DNA of 64,000 nucleotides from Paenibacillus rubinfantis (lineage in GTDB: Bacteria > Bacillota > Bacilli > Paenibacillales > Paenibacillaceae). Below, one piece after another: positions 32,826 to 41,835 of the stretch. Both the position numbers and the translations under genes were made by a program. Every line of letters starts with the position of its first letter. The first letter of the stretch is position 1. Location of the stretch: the NCBI RefSeq assembly GCF_001486505.1, contig NZ_LN909062.1, positions 62,001-126,000 on the forward strand, in the 5' to 3' direction. The notes beneath the pieces were generated by a model. It worked only from the letters and a program-made list of their open reading frames with translations, searched no databases and was not told the origin of the DNA.

Positions 32826-33233
32826 CTAGCCCTGTTGGGCAATGCCTGTGAAAGCTTCAGGACCGTTACGGACTGCCGTTGTAGCCCCGGAAATAAAGGA
32901 CGTATAGACGGTTTCCGGAGCGGCCGGAGCCAGGAGGTCGGCGGCTACGAAAGACGTGACTTCTGTCGATACGGCGTTGCTGACAACGCCGTCAAGCGTG
33001 TAGATGACATTGGCTGGAGCGTACGTCGCACCGCGAACGATTTCGATCGTAAACGTATCGCCAACGTCTCCCAGAATCCCGACGACCCCTTGCAGAATGA
33101 CGATTGGATTCGGAACGTTTTGCGTTTGCAGACCGATAACCCCAAACAATGCGGGAGTATCGGTGAGCGGAGTTCCAGGGAAGCCGGGTTGGTTGGAGTT
33201 CACGGAGCTTCTGGCATCAAGAAAGACACCCAT
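32826..33233 (-). CDS. Small beta-rich protein of unknown function, candidate surface/exosporium protein
   Basis: I do not recognise a family. The 135-residue protein opens MGVFLDARSSVNSNQPGFPG and then alternates short hydrophobic strands with small residues (LFGVIGLQTQ, IVILQGVVGILGDVGDTFTIEIVRGA, NVIYTLDGVV). Its C-terminal part is rich in Ala, Thr and Ser. It has no Cys, no Lys, no cleavable signal peptide and no membrane span. Such a composition suits a jelly-roll-like surface protein and a possible glycan acceptor; both are inference. AAGGTGGTG precedes the ATG. It has its own terminator and lies between glycosyltransferase genes. Confidence 0.6.
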   Translation of the reverse strand: MGVFLDARSSVNSNQPGFPGTPLTDTPALFGVIGLQTQNVPNPIVILQGVVGILGDVGDTFTIEIVRGATYAPANVIYTLDGVVSNAVSTEVTSFVAADLLAPAAPETVYTSFISGATTAVRNGPEAFTGIAQQG

Positions 33234-33355
33234 CTCTTATCACCACCTTCTTGTAATCTAGTACAGGTTATGATCAGAGAACGATTTTGGTATAGACAAC
33301 TTGATCAAGATACCCGCTTATTTTGTCTTCTCCCGGCAAAGTCGCCGGCTGCGTT

Positions 33356-34066
33356 TTAGGAAGTAGCAATGAGATGCGTCAGGGCGTCCCGGTAACGGTT
33401 TTGGAGAAAACCAATCTCCGCCGAAATCGCCGCCTGATGGCGCAGCGTCCCCATCCCCGAATGACGCCGGTAGGATAGAAGCGGCACATTTAAATAAGGA
33501 AAAGGAGCGCGAGACAACATGACCCGATGCCACAAATCGTAGTCGTGGGTGTACGGCAAGGCTTCATCAAACACGCCAACGCGTTCGATCAAACTGCGTC
33601 TCATCATGACGGTACAACCATTTATCGGATTGCCGCTGTATAACGTGTTCGCCAGTTCGCGCATCCCCAGAGGCTGCATGCCGGCATTGTATTGAGTGAT
33701 CCGGCCGTATTCATCGATATAATGGAAGTTGGTATGGGAAATCTCCGCACCTAACTCGCGCATAAAATTCAATTGAATGGCGATTTTCTCCGGTGCAAAC
33801 AGATCGTCCGAGCTCAGCCAAGCGATATACTCTCCGGAGGCGTGACGGATTCCGTGGTTAAGGGCGGAGGCCGTTCCCCCGTTGGCCTTGCCCAGATAAT
33901 AAATATGACCGCGGTAAGGCGCGAGCCGCTCGGCATGAGCGGTCGAACCGTCATCGACAACGATGATCTCCGTATGCGGATACGTTTGATTCAGCGCGCT
34001 TTGCACCGCCTGTTCGATATACGGGCAGTTGTAAAACGGAATGATGATACTGACGCGTGGATTCAT
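33356..34066 (-). CDS. GT2-family glycosyltransferase
   Basis: The 236-residue GT-A enzyme has the usual start MNPRVSIIIPFYNCPYIEQA, IIVVDDGSTAH, GKANGGTASALNHGIRHASGEYIAWLSSDDLF (DxD as SSDD) and a late ED/HD region (YTHDYDLWHRVML). It transfers one sugar onto a growing chain. I took the ATG at 34066, which overlaps the previous gene's stop (ATGA), rather than an in-frame codon 26 residues earlier. It is coupled to the SDR gene upstream. Confidence 0.87.
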   Translation of the reverse strand: MNPRVSIIIPFYNCPYIEQAVQSALNQTYPHTEIIVVDDGSTAHAERLAPYRGHIYYLGKANGGTASALNHGIRHASGEYIAWLSSDDLFAPEKIAIQLNFMRELGAEISHTNFHYIDEYGRITQYNAGMQPLGMRELANTLYSGNPINGCTVMMRRSLIERVGVFDEALPYTHDYDLWHRVMLSRAPFPYLNVPLLSYRRHSGMGTLRHQAAISAEIGFLQNRYRDALTHLIATS

Positions 34067-34995
34067 GACGATGCGGCCCCCTCCTTGCGAAAATAGTCCA
34101 GTACATCCTGTAGCGTTTGTTCCCAGGCCATGCCGGCCTGCCAACCCATCGACCAGAGCGCTTGGGGAAGGGGGGGATCGGTTTGAGGGAGCACTTCGGC
34201 TCCAGACGAAGCGCCGATTTGGATGTTCAAATCCTTAGTCGCCGTCAGGTGGGAGAAATCTCGAACCAGTTCAGCCAAGCTCCGCTCCTGCCCCGAGCAA
34301 ACCGGATACACCTCCCCCACTTCCCCTTGGCGCAGCAGCATTTCATAGGCGTCGACCGCGTCACGCACGTCGAGGAAATCGCGCCGGGCATCCGCGGAGG
34401 ATAACCGAAAGGGGGAAGGGGACTCCCCTCGCTCCAAGCGGACGATATGCCGGGCGAGCAGGGAGCAAATCCCTGTAGACGGACCTGATCCGACCAGGTT
34501 GCCCGGTTCGGCAATCATGACGCCGAGGTCAAACAATTTCCCCCAAGACAAGGCGGCGGCCTCTTGCAGCGATTTGCTTAATCCGTAAGGATGAGTGGGG
34601 AGAAGCGGCCTCTTCAGCCCGAATTTGAGCCGCGAGCCTGCAACGAGGATACGGGTATCCCGCAGACCGCAGCGTTGCAGAGCATCCAGCAAGTACAGGG
34701 TCGTCATGACGTTGCTTTCGATATAAAGAAGCGGATTCGACCACGAATCCGGCACCGAGTTTTTGCCGCCTAAGTGCAGCACGAACTGCGGCCGGATTCG
34801 GTCGATCAGCCGCCGAATCCCTGCTTGATCGGTCAAATCGCAGAAGACGTATTCTCCCCCTTCGATGGCGGGCAGTCCGGCCTTGCTTCGGACTAAGGCA
34901 AACACCTTGTAGCCCCTGGCAGCAAATCGCCGGCTGGCGTGGCGGCCGGTAAAACCACCGGCCCCCGTGATCAGGACCGCCGCCCCATCAGCCAT
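34063..34995 (-). CDS. NAD-dependent epimerase/dehydratase (extended SDR)
   Basis: The 310-residue protein has VLITGAGGFTGRHASRRFA, RPQFVLHLGGKNSVPDSW and YGLSKSLQEAAAL, giving the YxxxK catalytic pair. The residue before the conserved Tyr region (VAGSRLKFG) supplies a Ser. It resembles GDP-mannose 4,6-dehydratase and UDP-sugar epimerases; which nucleotide sugar it uses cannot be told. Its start overlaps the RmlD-like gene by 8 bases, so they are co-translated. It likely acts after the dehydratases of this cluster. Confidence 0.82.
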   Translation of the reverse strand: MADGAAVLITGAGGFTGRHASRRFAARGYKVFALVRSKAGLPAIEGGEYVFCDLTDQAGIRRLIDRIRPQFVLHLGGKNSVPDSWSNPLLYIESNVMTTLYLLDALQRCGLRDTRILVAGSRLKFGLKRPLLPTHPYGLSKSLQEAAALSWGKLFDLGVMIAEPGNLVGSGPSTGICSLLARHIVRLERGESPSPFRLSSADARRDFLDVRDAVDAYEMLLRQGEVGEVYPVCSGQERSLAELVRDFSHLTATKDLNIQIGASSGAEVLPQTDPPLPQALWSMGWQAGMAWEQTLQDVLDYFRKEGAASS

Positions 34996-35818
34996 ACCGT
35001 CTCATCCATTCCGCCATTTCCTCCAGCATTTGCCGGAAAGGGGGAAGGGGAACCGCCGCTTCCGGGCGGGTGCTCACCAGCGTCCGGTCGAGCTCCGGAC
35101 CGTCGTCCGGTTCGATCTCCACGTCGGTTTTCCCCCAGATTTCTTGAAACATCTGCAGCATTTCGTATTTACTGACGACTTCCGGATGAGCCAGATGAAT
35201 CAAGCCGGACACCGGGCGATCCAGCAGCAGCTCGATGGTTTTGGCGAGCTGCACCGTCGTTACGCCATTCCATGGGACCCGCCGATAGCCGGATACCTTA
35301 CCTTTTTGGCTCATAAACCACTGAAACAACCCGATGCCCTGTTGGCGGATTTCCGGTCCGATAATCGAGGTGCGGATCGTCAGATGCCCTTCGTCATGCA
35401 CCTCTCCAAGCGCCTTGGTTAAGGCGTAAGTGGAGACCCCATCGGGCTGATCATCCTCCCGGTAACCGCCGCGGTCGCCGCGAAAGACGCAATCCGTACT
35501 GATGTGAATCAATCGCGCGTTCACTTTATCCGCTAAATGCCGCAGCCGGTGAGGCAGAAATCCATTGATATGGTAGGCCATGATTTTATCGCGGTCGGCG
35601 AACTGGTTCAGCACCCCCACCGCGTTAATCACCACATCCGGACGAACCAGCTGCACCGCCTGATCAACGGCGACGATATCGCCGGCATCCAAAATCAGCG
35701 AGCCCGGATCTTTGAGATCGCGCGAGGTATAAAACACCTGGTGTTCTCCCCGTTCGCGAAAATGCCGCACCAGCACATGACCGGCCATGCCGTGCCCGCC
35801 GAGGATCAGTATTTTCAT
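34988..35818 (-). CDS. RmlD-like 4-keto sugar-nucleotide reductase
   Basis: The 276-residue SDR begins MKILILGGHGMAGHVLVRHF and has VVINAVGVLNQFADRD, LIHISTDCVFRGDRGGY and STYALTKALGEV (YxxxK). These match dTDP-4-dehydrorhamnose reductase relatives. Placed between a 4,6-dehydratase gene and a UDP-HexNAc 2-epimerase gene, it is more likely to reduce a UDP-4-keto-6-deoxy-HexNAc, as in UDP-L-QuiNAc/FucNAc-type routes. The ATG overlaps the previous stop by 4 bases. Confidence 0.82.
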   Translation of the reverse strand: MKILILGGHGMAGHVLVRHFRERGEHQVFYTSRDLKDPGSLILDAGDIVAVDQAVQLVRPDVVINAVGVLNQFADRDKIMAYHINGFLPHRLRHLADKVNARLIHISTDCVFRGDRGGYREDDQPDGVSTYALTKALGEVHDEGHLTIRTSIIGPEIRQQGIGLFQWFMSQKGKVSGYRRVPWNGVTTVQLAKTIELLLDRPVSGLIHLAHPEVVSKYEMLQMFQEIWGKTDVEIEPDDGPELDRTLVSTRPEAAVPLPPFRQMLEEMAEWMRRYG

Positions 35819-36801
35819 GAAAGAAATCCTCCTTTAGTCAACATGCTGCGGATGTCTTCCTTATTCATCAGCTCCTGCTCCGAGCTCAGTTCGCCGAAGG
35901 TGACAAGCGGCAGATGACCGTACCGATCCTGCAACCCTGCGATTTCCAGCGCGGGCATAATCACCAGATACTCCTTGTCATACACCACGGTCGTCCGGCT
36001 TTCGTATTCGCTGAGCAGTAGCTCATGAATCCGTTCCCCGGGCCGAATCCCCGATTCTACGATCGTGACATCCGATACTCCCGAATCCTCGATCAGCACC
36101 TCCGCCAGATCCACGATCCGGCAGGTCGGCATCAGCATCACAAAGATTTCGCCGCCCACGCTTTCCCGGGATGCCTTAAACAGAAGCTGAATTGCTTCCG
36201 GCATCGTCAGGAAGAACCGGGTCATTTCCAAATCGGTGATTCGGACCTCCCTTTTCTCGCGGATTTGCTGTTTGAATAAATGGATGACGCTGCCGTTGGT
36301 GCCTAGCACGTTCCCGCCCCGGATGCACACAAACCGGGTTTCCTCCTGGAGCAGGTTGGCATAGACAACCAGTTTCTCACCGATCGCTTTGGTCATGCCA
36401 TAGAAATTGGACGGGTTGGAGGCTTTATCGGTCGAGATATAGAGGACTTTCTTGACTTTGTTTTCGATGGCGGCTTCGATGACGTTTTGCGTACCCACCA
36501 CATTTGTTTTCAGCGCTTCGCTGGGCTGCTCCTCGCAAATTGGCACATGCTTCAGGGCGGCGAGGTGATAGACGATATCCACATTCCGGCAGGCTGCCGT
36601 CAGCGCCTCCTTATCGCGGATATCCCCGATACGGAACGTCAGGCGCTTGTCGTCGAAGGCGCGGCTCATCGCAACCTGGGCCGCCTCTCCCCGGGAGTAG
36701 ATAATGATCTCCTTCGGCTCCTGCGGGAGGAGCTGGCGGATGAGCTCATATCCCCAGGAACCCGTCCCCCCGGTGACGAGAATGACTTGATCTTTAAACA
36801 T
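35815..36801 (-). CDS. UDP-GlcNAc 4,6-dehydratase-like SDR (second copy)
   Basis: The protein has 328 residues, the same length and plan as the enzyme at 29403-30389: ILVTGGTGSWGYELIRQLL, YHLAALKHVPICEEQPSEAL, YISTDKASNPSNFYGMTKAIGEK and CIRGGNVLGTNGSVIHLF. The catalytic Tyr is present, unlike the MxxxK of CapE/FnlA, so it is nearer PseB/FlaA1. The reductase and 2-epimerase genes that overlap it on both sides suggest a three-step pathway to a 2-acetamido-2,6-dideoxy sugar. The product is inferred. Confidence 0.88.
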   Translation of the reverse strand: MFKDQVILVTGGTGSWGYELIRQLLPQEPKEIIIYSRGEAAQVAMSRAFDDKRLTFRIGDIRDKEALTAACRNVDIVYHLAALKHVPICEEQPSEALKTNVVGTQNVIEAAIENKVKKVLYISTDKASNPSNFYGMTKAIGEKLVVYANLLQEETRFVCIRGGNVLGTNGSVIHLFKQQIREKREVRITDLEMTRFFLTMPEAIQLLFKASRESVGGEIFVMLMPTCRIVDLAEVLIEDSGVSDVTIVESGIRPGERIHELLLSEYESRTTVVYDKEYLVIMPALEIAGLQDRYGHLPLVTFGELSSEQELMNKEDIRSMLTKGGFLS

Positions 36802-37885
36802 TCAACTTCCCTCCAAGCACGAATTTGACCACCTTTTGCGAAACCTTCTCCTCCAGATACCCCTCGGGACAAGGCCACGAACGCTCCATCCCCGCCATCA
36901 TCTCCGCCGCTTCGGCGATTCTGCGGGCATCCACCCCGGAGACGACATTGCTGCCGCAATCGACGGTCTCCGGCCGTTCCGTTGTTCGGCGAATCGTGAC
37001 CGTCGGCACCTGCATGATGCAGCATTCCTCTTGGACCGTGCCGCTGTCCGTTAATGCGCATAACGCATGCTTCTCCAGCTTCACGAAATCGAAGAATCCA
37101 AACGGCTCGTGAAATTCAACCAAAGGGTGCATTTCGAGCTTCAAATCCCGTTCGATCCGCGATTTTGTACGGGGGTGGATGCTGCAAATCAACCGTTTGG
37201 ACGAGGCTTCCGCTACCCGGTTCAGCCCCTCCATAATGGCGTGCAGGGAAGCCGGCCGGTCGACGTTCTCGGCACGATGGGCCGTCACGAGATAATACTC
37301 TCCTTCTTTCAATCCCAGCCGCTGCAGGATGTCGCTCGCTTCGATCTGCGGCTCGTAGTGCTTCATCACTTCATAAATCGGATTGCCGGTCAGCACGATG
37401 CGTTTGCTTGGAACGCCCTCTGCGAGCAAATGGGCTTTGCTCTGAGGGGTATAGGGCATATTGATGGTCGATACCGCATCGATGACCTTCCGGTTCTTCT
37501 CTTCGGGAACCTCCAGGTCAAAGCAGCGGTTGCCCGCTTCCATGTGTATCGCCGGGTAACCCAGCCGCTCGGCCAATAGGGCACAAAGGGCGCTGTTCGT
37601 ATCTCCCAGCAGCAGCACGCGATCGGGCCGCTCCGCATCGAGGATCCGCTCCATCTGGCCGAACATTGCCGACAGCTGGCTGCCCAGCGTCGTTTGCTGA
37701 TCTTGAAAGATATAATCCGGTTGTCTCAACCCCAGCTCCTGAAAAAAGACATCACTGAGACTAGCCGTAAAATTCTGTCCCGTATGCACCAGCACATGCT
37801 TGTCGGCCCACCGGTCCAACAGCGGGATGATCCGGCTAAGCCGGATGATCTCCGGCCGAGTCCCCAATATGGTCATGATCTTCAC
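36794..37885 (-). CDS. UDP-N-acetylglucosamine 2-epimerase family protein (WecB/FnlC-like)
   Basis: The 363-residue enzyme has MTILGTRPEIIRLSRIIPLL, HTGQNFTASLSDVFFQELG, LLLGDTNSALCALLAERLGYPAIHMEAGNRCFD, PEEKNRKVIDAVS, YLVTAHRAENVD and the C-terminal DSGTVQEECC. RCFD...PEEKNRK is the variant seen in FnlC/CapG-like proteins rather than plain WecB, which supports a role on the reduced 6-deoxy sugar. The start is GTG 37885 with AAGGAG about 8 bases upstream. It overlaps the next gene by 8 bases. Confidence 0.88.
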   Translation of the reverse strand: MKIMTILGTRPEIIRLSRIIPLLDRWADKHVLVHTGQNFTASLSDVFFQELGLRQPDYIFQDQQTTLGSQLSAMFGQMERILDAERPDRVLLLGDTNSALCALLAERLGYPAIHMEAGNRCFDLEVPEEKNRKVIDAVSTINMPYTPQSKAHLLAEGVPSKRIVLTGNPIYEVMKHYEPQIEASDILQRLGLKEGEYYLVTAHRAENVDRPASLHAIMEGLNRVAEASSKRLICSIHPRTKSRIERDLKLEMHPLVEFHEPFGFFDFVKLEKHALCALTDSGTVQEECCIMQVPTVTIRRTTERPETVDCGSNVVSGVDARRIAEAAEMMAGMERSWPCPEGYLEEKVSQKVVKFVLGGKLNV

Positions 37886-37889
37886 GGTC

Positions 37890-39389
37890 TCATCTCCTTG
37901 CAGACTTATGGCGTTTACGTATCCGTTTCGTACGGGCTCTTGCCGCTCCTCGGCCGGATTTGCGCCGGCGTCGGACCGGCTTGCGGACGCGCCCCTTCCC
38001 GCCGCGCCGAGCAGACAAGCTTCTTCCGGCACCGGCTCTTCTCCTGCGCAGTCGCTTGGCGCGCTTCAGCTTCACCCTTCTGCGGCGAACGGCGGGTTTG
38101 GTGCGCCCCTTAGCCGCCGGTTCCCCGACAGCCTCTGAGCCGGAGCGAAAATCCCCGGCGGCCGGGGGATTCACCGGTGCCGGTTCGGGCAGAGGCACCA
38201 CCACACCCGATAGCTCCTGCATGCGCTGAACCAGCCCTTGAAGCCGTAAGGCAAAGGCTGCCGGACCAAACACCGCCTCCGCTTGAGCCCGGTTTCTCTC
38301 TCCGACACTGCGGGCCAGTTCCATGGAGGACAGCAGCTCTGCGCATTTGTCCGCAAGTCCGCCAATCTCCCGCGTTGGTACCAGGTAAGCCCCGCTGCCG
38401 GCCGCCTCCAAAATTTCGCGCAGCCCACCCGAGGCATAGGCTACCACCGGTTTGCCGAAGACCATGGCTTCCAGCGCGGTTAACCCAAACCCTTCAGGCA
38501 GAATCCCCGGAACAACCACGATATCCATCGCGCTAAAAGCGGATTCCACATGATCCTCAAAGTTAATGAACACAAAGCGGTTCGCATGCGGCGAACCCTG
38601 AACCGCCCGTTTTAAATTCCGGAAATACTCTTGATGGATCTCCGCGCCAACCACCACGAACTTCGCCTCGGCGAATCGTTCGGCCAGAATCAGCGCCGCC
38701 GCGATAAAATGATCGGCCCCTTTCTCCGGGATCAGGTAGGACGAAATATAACCCACCAGCACCTCCGACGGTTTGACCTTCCACATCGCTCTTTTGTGCC
38801 AGCGCTGCGCTGGCCAGAGGTCGGAGTGAATATCCTCGGCATTCCAGGAGGGATACAGCAGCGCGGTTTTGTCCGCCGCCAGGGTTCCCTGGAAGGGAGC
38901 CAGCACGGAGTCGGATATCCCGATGATCAGGTCGCTGTAACGGTCGATCAGATGGACTGCCTCCGCGGTGAACTCATTGGGCGCAATCACCTCCGTGATC
39001 TGCCAAATGACGGGAATCCCCAGCTGTTTGGCGGCGATGGCCGGCGTCACGTTGACGCTGGTATTCACAAGCACGGCATCCGGACGCTCTTCCTCCAGCA
39101 GCTCTATCGTGCGCCGCACGGGTTCGCTCCAGGCGATCGCATGAAACTCGCCGCTTAGGCTGGCATGCGGAGAACACATCCCGTAAAGCAGTCCGTTTTC
39201 GCACAGCAGGGTCCGGATCCCGTAACGATTGGCCAATACCGACAAGCTGCCCTGCCGGGGAACCACAATCGTACAGTCGTAGGAAGCCGATAGCTGCCTC
39301 GCATTAAACAACAACAGCTTCTCGGCACCGGTTACGTTTCTTGAATTGCACACATGCGAAAACAGCAGCAGCTTCTTCTTTTCCGGCAC
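37890..39389 (-). CDS. GT4 glycosyltransferase with a strongly basic C-terminal tail
   Basis: The first ~385 residues are a GT-B enzyme: LLLFSHVCNSRNVTGAEKLLL, VGYISSYLIPEKGADHFIAAALIL, VVPGILPEGFGLTALEAMVFGKPVVAYASGGL, the EGFGLTALEA being the usual acidic motif. After a Pro/Ala linker, the last ~75 residues are almost all Arg, Lys, Gly and Ala (VRRRRVKLKRAKRLRRRR... to the C-terminus). Such a tail is not part of normal GT4 enzymes and resembles basic spore-coat proteins. It lies 4 bases from the WecB-like gene and is in the same transcript. Confidence 0.87.
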   Translation of the reverse strand: MPEKKKLLLFSHVCNSRNVTGAEKLLLFNARQLSASYDCTIVVPRQGSLSVLANRYGIRTLLCENGLLYGMCSPHASLSGEFHAIAWSEPVRRTIELLEEERPDAVLVNTSVNVTPAIAAKQLGIPVIWQITEVIAPNEFTAEAVHLIDRYSDLIIGISDSVLAPFQGTLAADKTALLYPSWNAEDIHSDLWPAQRWHKRAMWKVKPSEVLVGYISSYLIPEKGADHFIAAALILAERFAEAKFVVVGAEIHQEYFRNLKRAVQGSPHANRFVFINFEDHVESAFSAMDIVVVPGILPEGFGLTALEAMVFGKPVVAYASGGLREILEAAGSGAYLVPTREIGGLADKCAELLSSMELARSVGERNRAQAEAVFGPAAFALRLQGLVQRMQELSGVVVPLPEPAPVNPPAAGDFRSGSEAVGEPAAKGRTKPAVRRRRVKLKRAKRLRRRRAGAGRSLSARRGGKGRVRKPVRRRRKSGRGAARARTKRIRKRHKSARR

Positions 39390-39414
39390 GATTGCCCCTC
39401 CTTATGCGTAGATA

Positions 39415-40539
39415 TCACCCGAAAATCACAGACAGCAGCTGATCTAACCGATTGGCATACGTATGATCCCGCAGGGTCCGATCCAGTGCGCGCAGCGCGA
39501 TTTCCCGTCTTTCTTCCTCATGAGTCAGGTAAAAACGCACTTTATCAACCAATTCCTCCGGCGTGGAAAAGGTTTCGATCTCCACGCCGGGAGTGTAAAA
39601 CGAAGCTAAATCATCGCGTGCATCCACCAATTGAAGCGTAGCGCAGGCCGAGATTTCGAAGGTCCGCGGATTGGGCGAGGCGGCCGGAATCCCGGCTTTG
39701 TTGTTGTTGACGTCCTCCTCAAATGGGGAACGGTGCAGATTTAAGACGATTTTTGATCCGCTGTAGACCTCGGAGGTCTCCACCGGCCCCATCCATTTCC
39801 CTAGCTCGATACGGTCTGCATAGGCCGGAAACTCAGGCAGGCGGTCCCACCAGATGCCGTTGATCAATAAGCCTTGCTCCATCAGAGCAGGAAGGACCGG
39901 TTGCAGATAGATCACCCGGTTCCAGTACGCCGAGCCGATAAAGCTGAGATTGCGGCGGTGCGGGGAGGGGATCAGCGTCGGCCGATAGTGCTCGGGATAC
40001 GCGGCGAACGGAAGATAGTGGACCTGGCTGCAACCGGCCGCCCGATAGGAGTCGACACAGTTCCGCTCCAGGGTAAAAACATAGTCGTAGTGAGCGCTCA
40101 ACGGGATCGTCAAGTCGGTATAATAAGGATCATCCGTAAACCAAACCGCCGTCGGAACGCCCATCGCCCGTACGGCGCTCACATGCTCCACGGGAAGCTC
40201 CAGCCCGTCGAGCGCGAGCAGCAGGTCGGGCTTATGCTGCGCAACCAAATCCGGAATCGGGTCCCCTGGTACGGCGGCGATCATCTCGGTGGTTAAGGTG
40301 CGCAGCGTTGAAGTTACGGCCTCGTCGAGCGGAGAATACGGGAACCCTTTTCCCGAACTGACATATAGGACTTTTAATTTACGGACCGGAAAAACCGGCC
40401 GTGGCTGACTCATGATATAGCTGGCTCTCCCTCTCAAATACCCCTCAGCATAGCCGTCGCGAAGCCCATTGGTTCTTCCGCTCTCGGCCGGGCTCAGCAC
40501 GGGCTGAATCATAGGACCAGCCGCTTCCTCTGTGAACAT
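39415..40539 (-). CDS. CgeB-family glycosyltransferase with N-terminal GYxxG helix
   Basis: The 374-residue protein has a short N-terminal segment containing NGLRDGYAEGYLRGRASY, which is a GYxxG repeat shared with neighbours. The CgeB body then follows: KLKVLYVSSGKGFPYSPLDEA, AVWFTDDPYYTDLTIPL, LSFIGSAYWNRVIYLQPVL, SKIVLNLHRSPFEED and SPNPRTFEISACATLQLVD. The last motif is characteristic of CgeB (NxRxFEIxACG). AAGGAG precedes the ATG. It is a paralogue of the upstream gene. In Bacillus CgeB modifies the outermost spore layer. Confidence 0.88.
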   Translation of the reverse strand: MFTEEAAGPMIQPVLSPAESGRTNGLRDGYAEGYLRGRASYIMSQPRPVFPVRKLKVLYVSSGKGFPYSPLDEAVTSTLRTLTTEMIAAVPGDPIPDLVAQHKPDLLLALDGLELPVEHVSAVRAMGVPTAVWFTDDPYYTDLTIPLSAHYDYVFTLERNCVDSYRAAGCSQVHYLPFAAYPEHYRPTLIPSPHRRNLSFIGSAYWNRVIYLQPVLPALMEQGLLINGIWWDRLPEFPAYADRIELGKWMGPVETSEVYSGSKIVLNLHRSPFEEDVNNNKAGIPAASPNPRTFEISACATLQLVDARDDLASFYTPGVEIETFSTPEELVDKVRFYLTHEEERREIALRALDRTLRDHTYANRLDQLLSVIFG

Positions 40540-40573
40540 AATGTCACTCCTTTTTGGATGGGTTCTTTCAAAG

Positions 40574-41659
40574 TTAGCTCTCAGCGACTGCGGCTAACAG
40601 ACGACTAATTCGGTCCGAATACGTATGGACCGCCGTTGTCGTCCACAGCGAGCGCCAAGCGATCTGGCGTCGTTCCTCCTCATGCTCGAGGTAGTAACGG
40701 ATTTTCGCCTCCAGCTCCACCTCATCTCGGAACGTCTCGATGTCGTAGCCGGGTTGGTAGTAGGAGGCCAGATCACTGCGGATGTCCGTGATTTGAAAAG
40801 CGCCGCAGCCGGCGATTTCATAGGTTCGCGGGTTGATCGATCCCCCCGGGGTGTCTCGACCGTTTCGGTTATCCTGGCCCGCTTGCGTTGGGCGGTGGAT
40901 GTTCAGCACGATTTTGGAGGCGTTGTAATAACGAACCGTCTCCTCGACAGGAACCCAACCGGGACGGATAAACCGTGACAACAGTTCGTAACGGGGCAGA
41001 CGATCCCAATGAAATCCGGCGATCAGCACCCGTTTGTCCTGCAGGAACGAACTTAGACGGTCGAACAAAGCGACTCGGTTCCAAAAAGCATTGCCGATGA
41101 AACAGATGTCGTAGCGGTATTCCGGGCGAGCCGGAACCGGCCGGAATTGGTGCGGATTGGCGGCCAGCGGAAGATGGTGAACGCTTCGAACCCCCAGCGA
41201 ACGATAGAGCGGCACGCATTCGACCTCGTGTGTAAACACCAAGTCGTAGCTTAAAGCCAACGCGATCGTATCATCGGTAAAATAGGGGTCGTCGACGAAC
41301 CAGACGGCGGTTCGAATCCCCATCTCCCGAATTCGTTCCATTTGCGCGGCGTGGTCGGGAGGAAACACATGCAGCGAATTCATCACCAGCACCAGATCGG
41401 GACGAAGGCGCTCCGTCTCCTGCAGCATCATTTCCGCAGAGGCCACGACACACTCCCGCGTCAGCTCTCTGAGTGCGGCTTCCACCCCTTCGTCGATCGC
41501 ATCGAACCCCTGAGGCACGTACAGCACCCGCAGGTCCACTTTGGGCCGGATGACCGGCGGAATTCGTTCGAGCACGGCCTGGCATCCGCCATACCGGATC
41601 CCTTCCTGGTAACCGGCTTGACGAGCTTCGCCGTACCGGTTTTCCTTGACGTTTTCCAA
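40574..41659 (-). CDS. CgeB-family glycosyltransferase (paralogue) with N-terminal GYxxG helix
   Basis: The 361-residue protein starts MENVKENRYGEARQAGYQEG, again a GYxxG helix, and has the same body as its neighbour: DLRVLYVPQGFDAIDEGVE, AVWFVDDPYFTDDTIALAL, ICFIGNAFWNRVALFDRL, SKIVLNIHRPTQAGQ and INPRTYEIAGCGAFQITD. The start is TTG with only a weak AGGATG before it, so it could lie a few codons away. It is the first gene after the terminator at 41802, so a promoter should lie in 41660-41801; I see no clear one. Confidence 0.87.
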   Translation of the reverse strand: MENVKENRYGEARQAGYQEGIRYGGCQAVLERIPPVIRPKVDLRVLYVPQGFDAIDEGVEAALRELTRECVVASAEMMLQETERLRPDLVLVMNSLHVFPPDHAAQMERIREMGIRTAVWFVDDPYFTDDTIALALSYDLVFTHEVECVPLYRSLGVRSVHHLPLAANPHQFRPVPARPEYRYDICFIGNAFWNRVALFDRLSSFLQDKRVLIAGFHWDRLPRYELLSRFIRPGWVPVEETVRYYNASKIVLNIHRPTQAGQDNRNGRDTPGGSINPRTYEIAGCGAFQITDIRSDLASYYQPGYDIETFRDEVELEAKIRYYLEHEEERRQIAWRSLWTTTAVHTYSDRISRLLAAVAES

Positions 41660-41801
41660 GGTTCTTCATCCTATCTTCGTGGAATTCATTCTTGCGTTTC
41701 CTGGGTCTTAATAAATATATGCTGAGGGGACACGTGCATCATGGACGACTACCCGCCTGCCTGATAAATTGGCGAATGCCGCCTCTCGAGGCGTAAACAC
41801 A

Positions 41802-41835
41802 AAAAAACCGCTGCCGGCACCGGCAGCGGTTTTTG
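41802..41835. terminator. Terminator inside the glycan cluster
   Basis: ACCGCTGCCGG CA CCGGCAGCGGT forms an 11-pair stem with A and T runs on both sides, directly after the stop of the Arg/GY-rich gene. It separates the 41.8-50.6 kb unit from the 33-41.7 kb unit. Confidence 0.88.
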
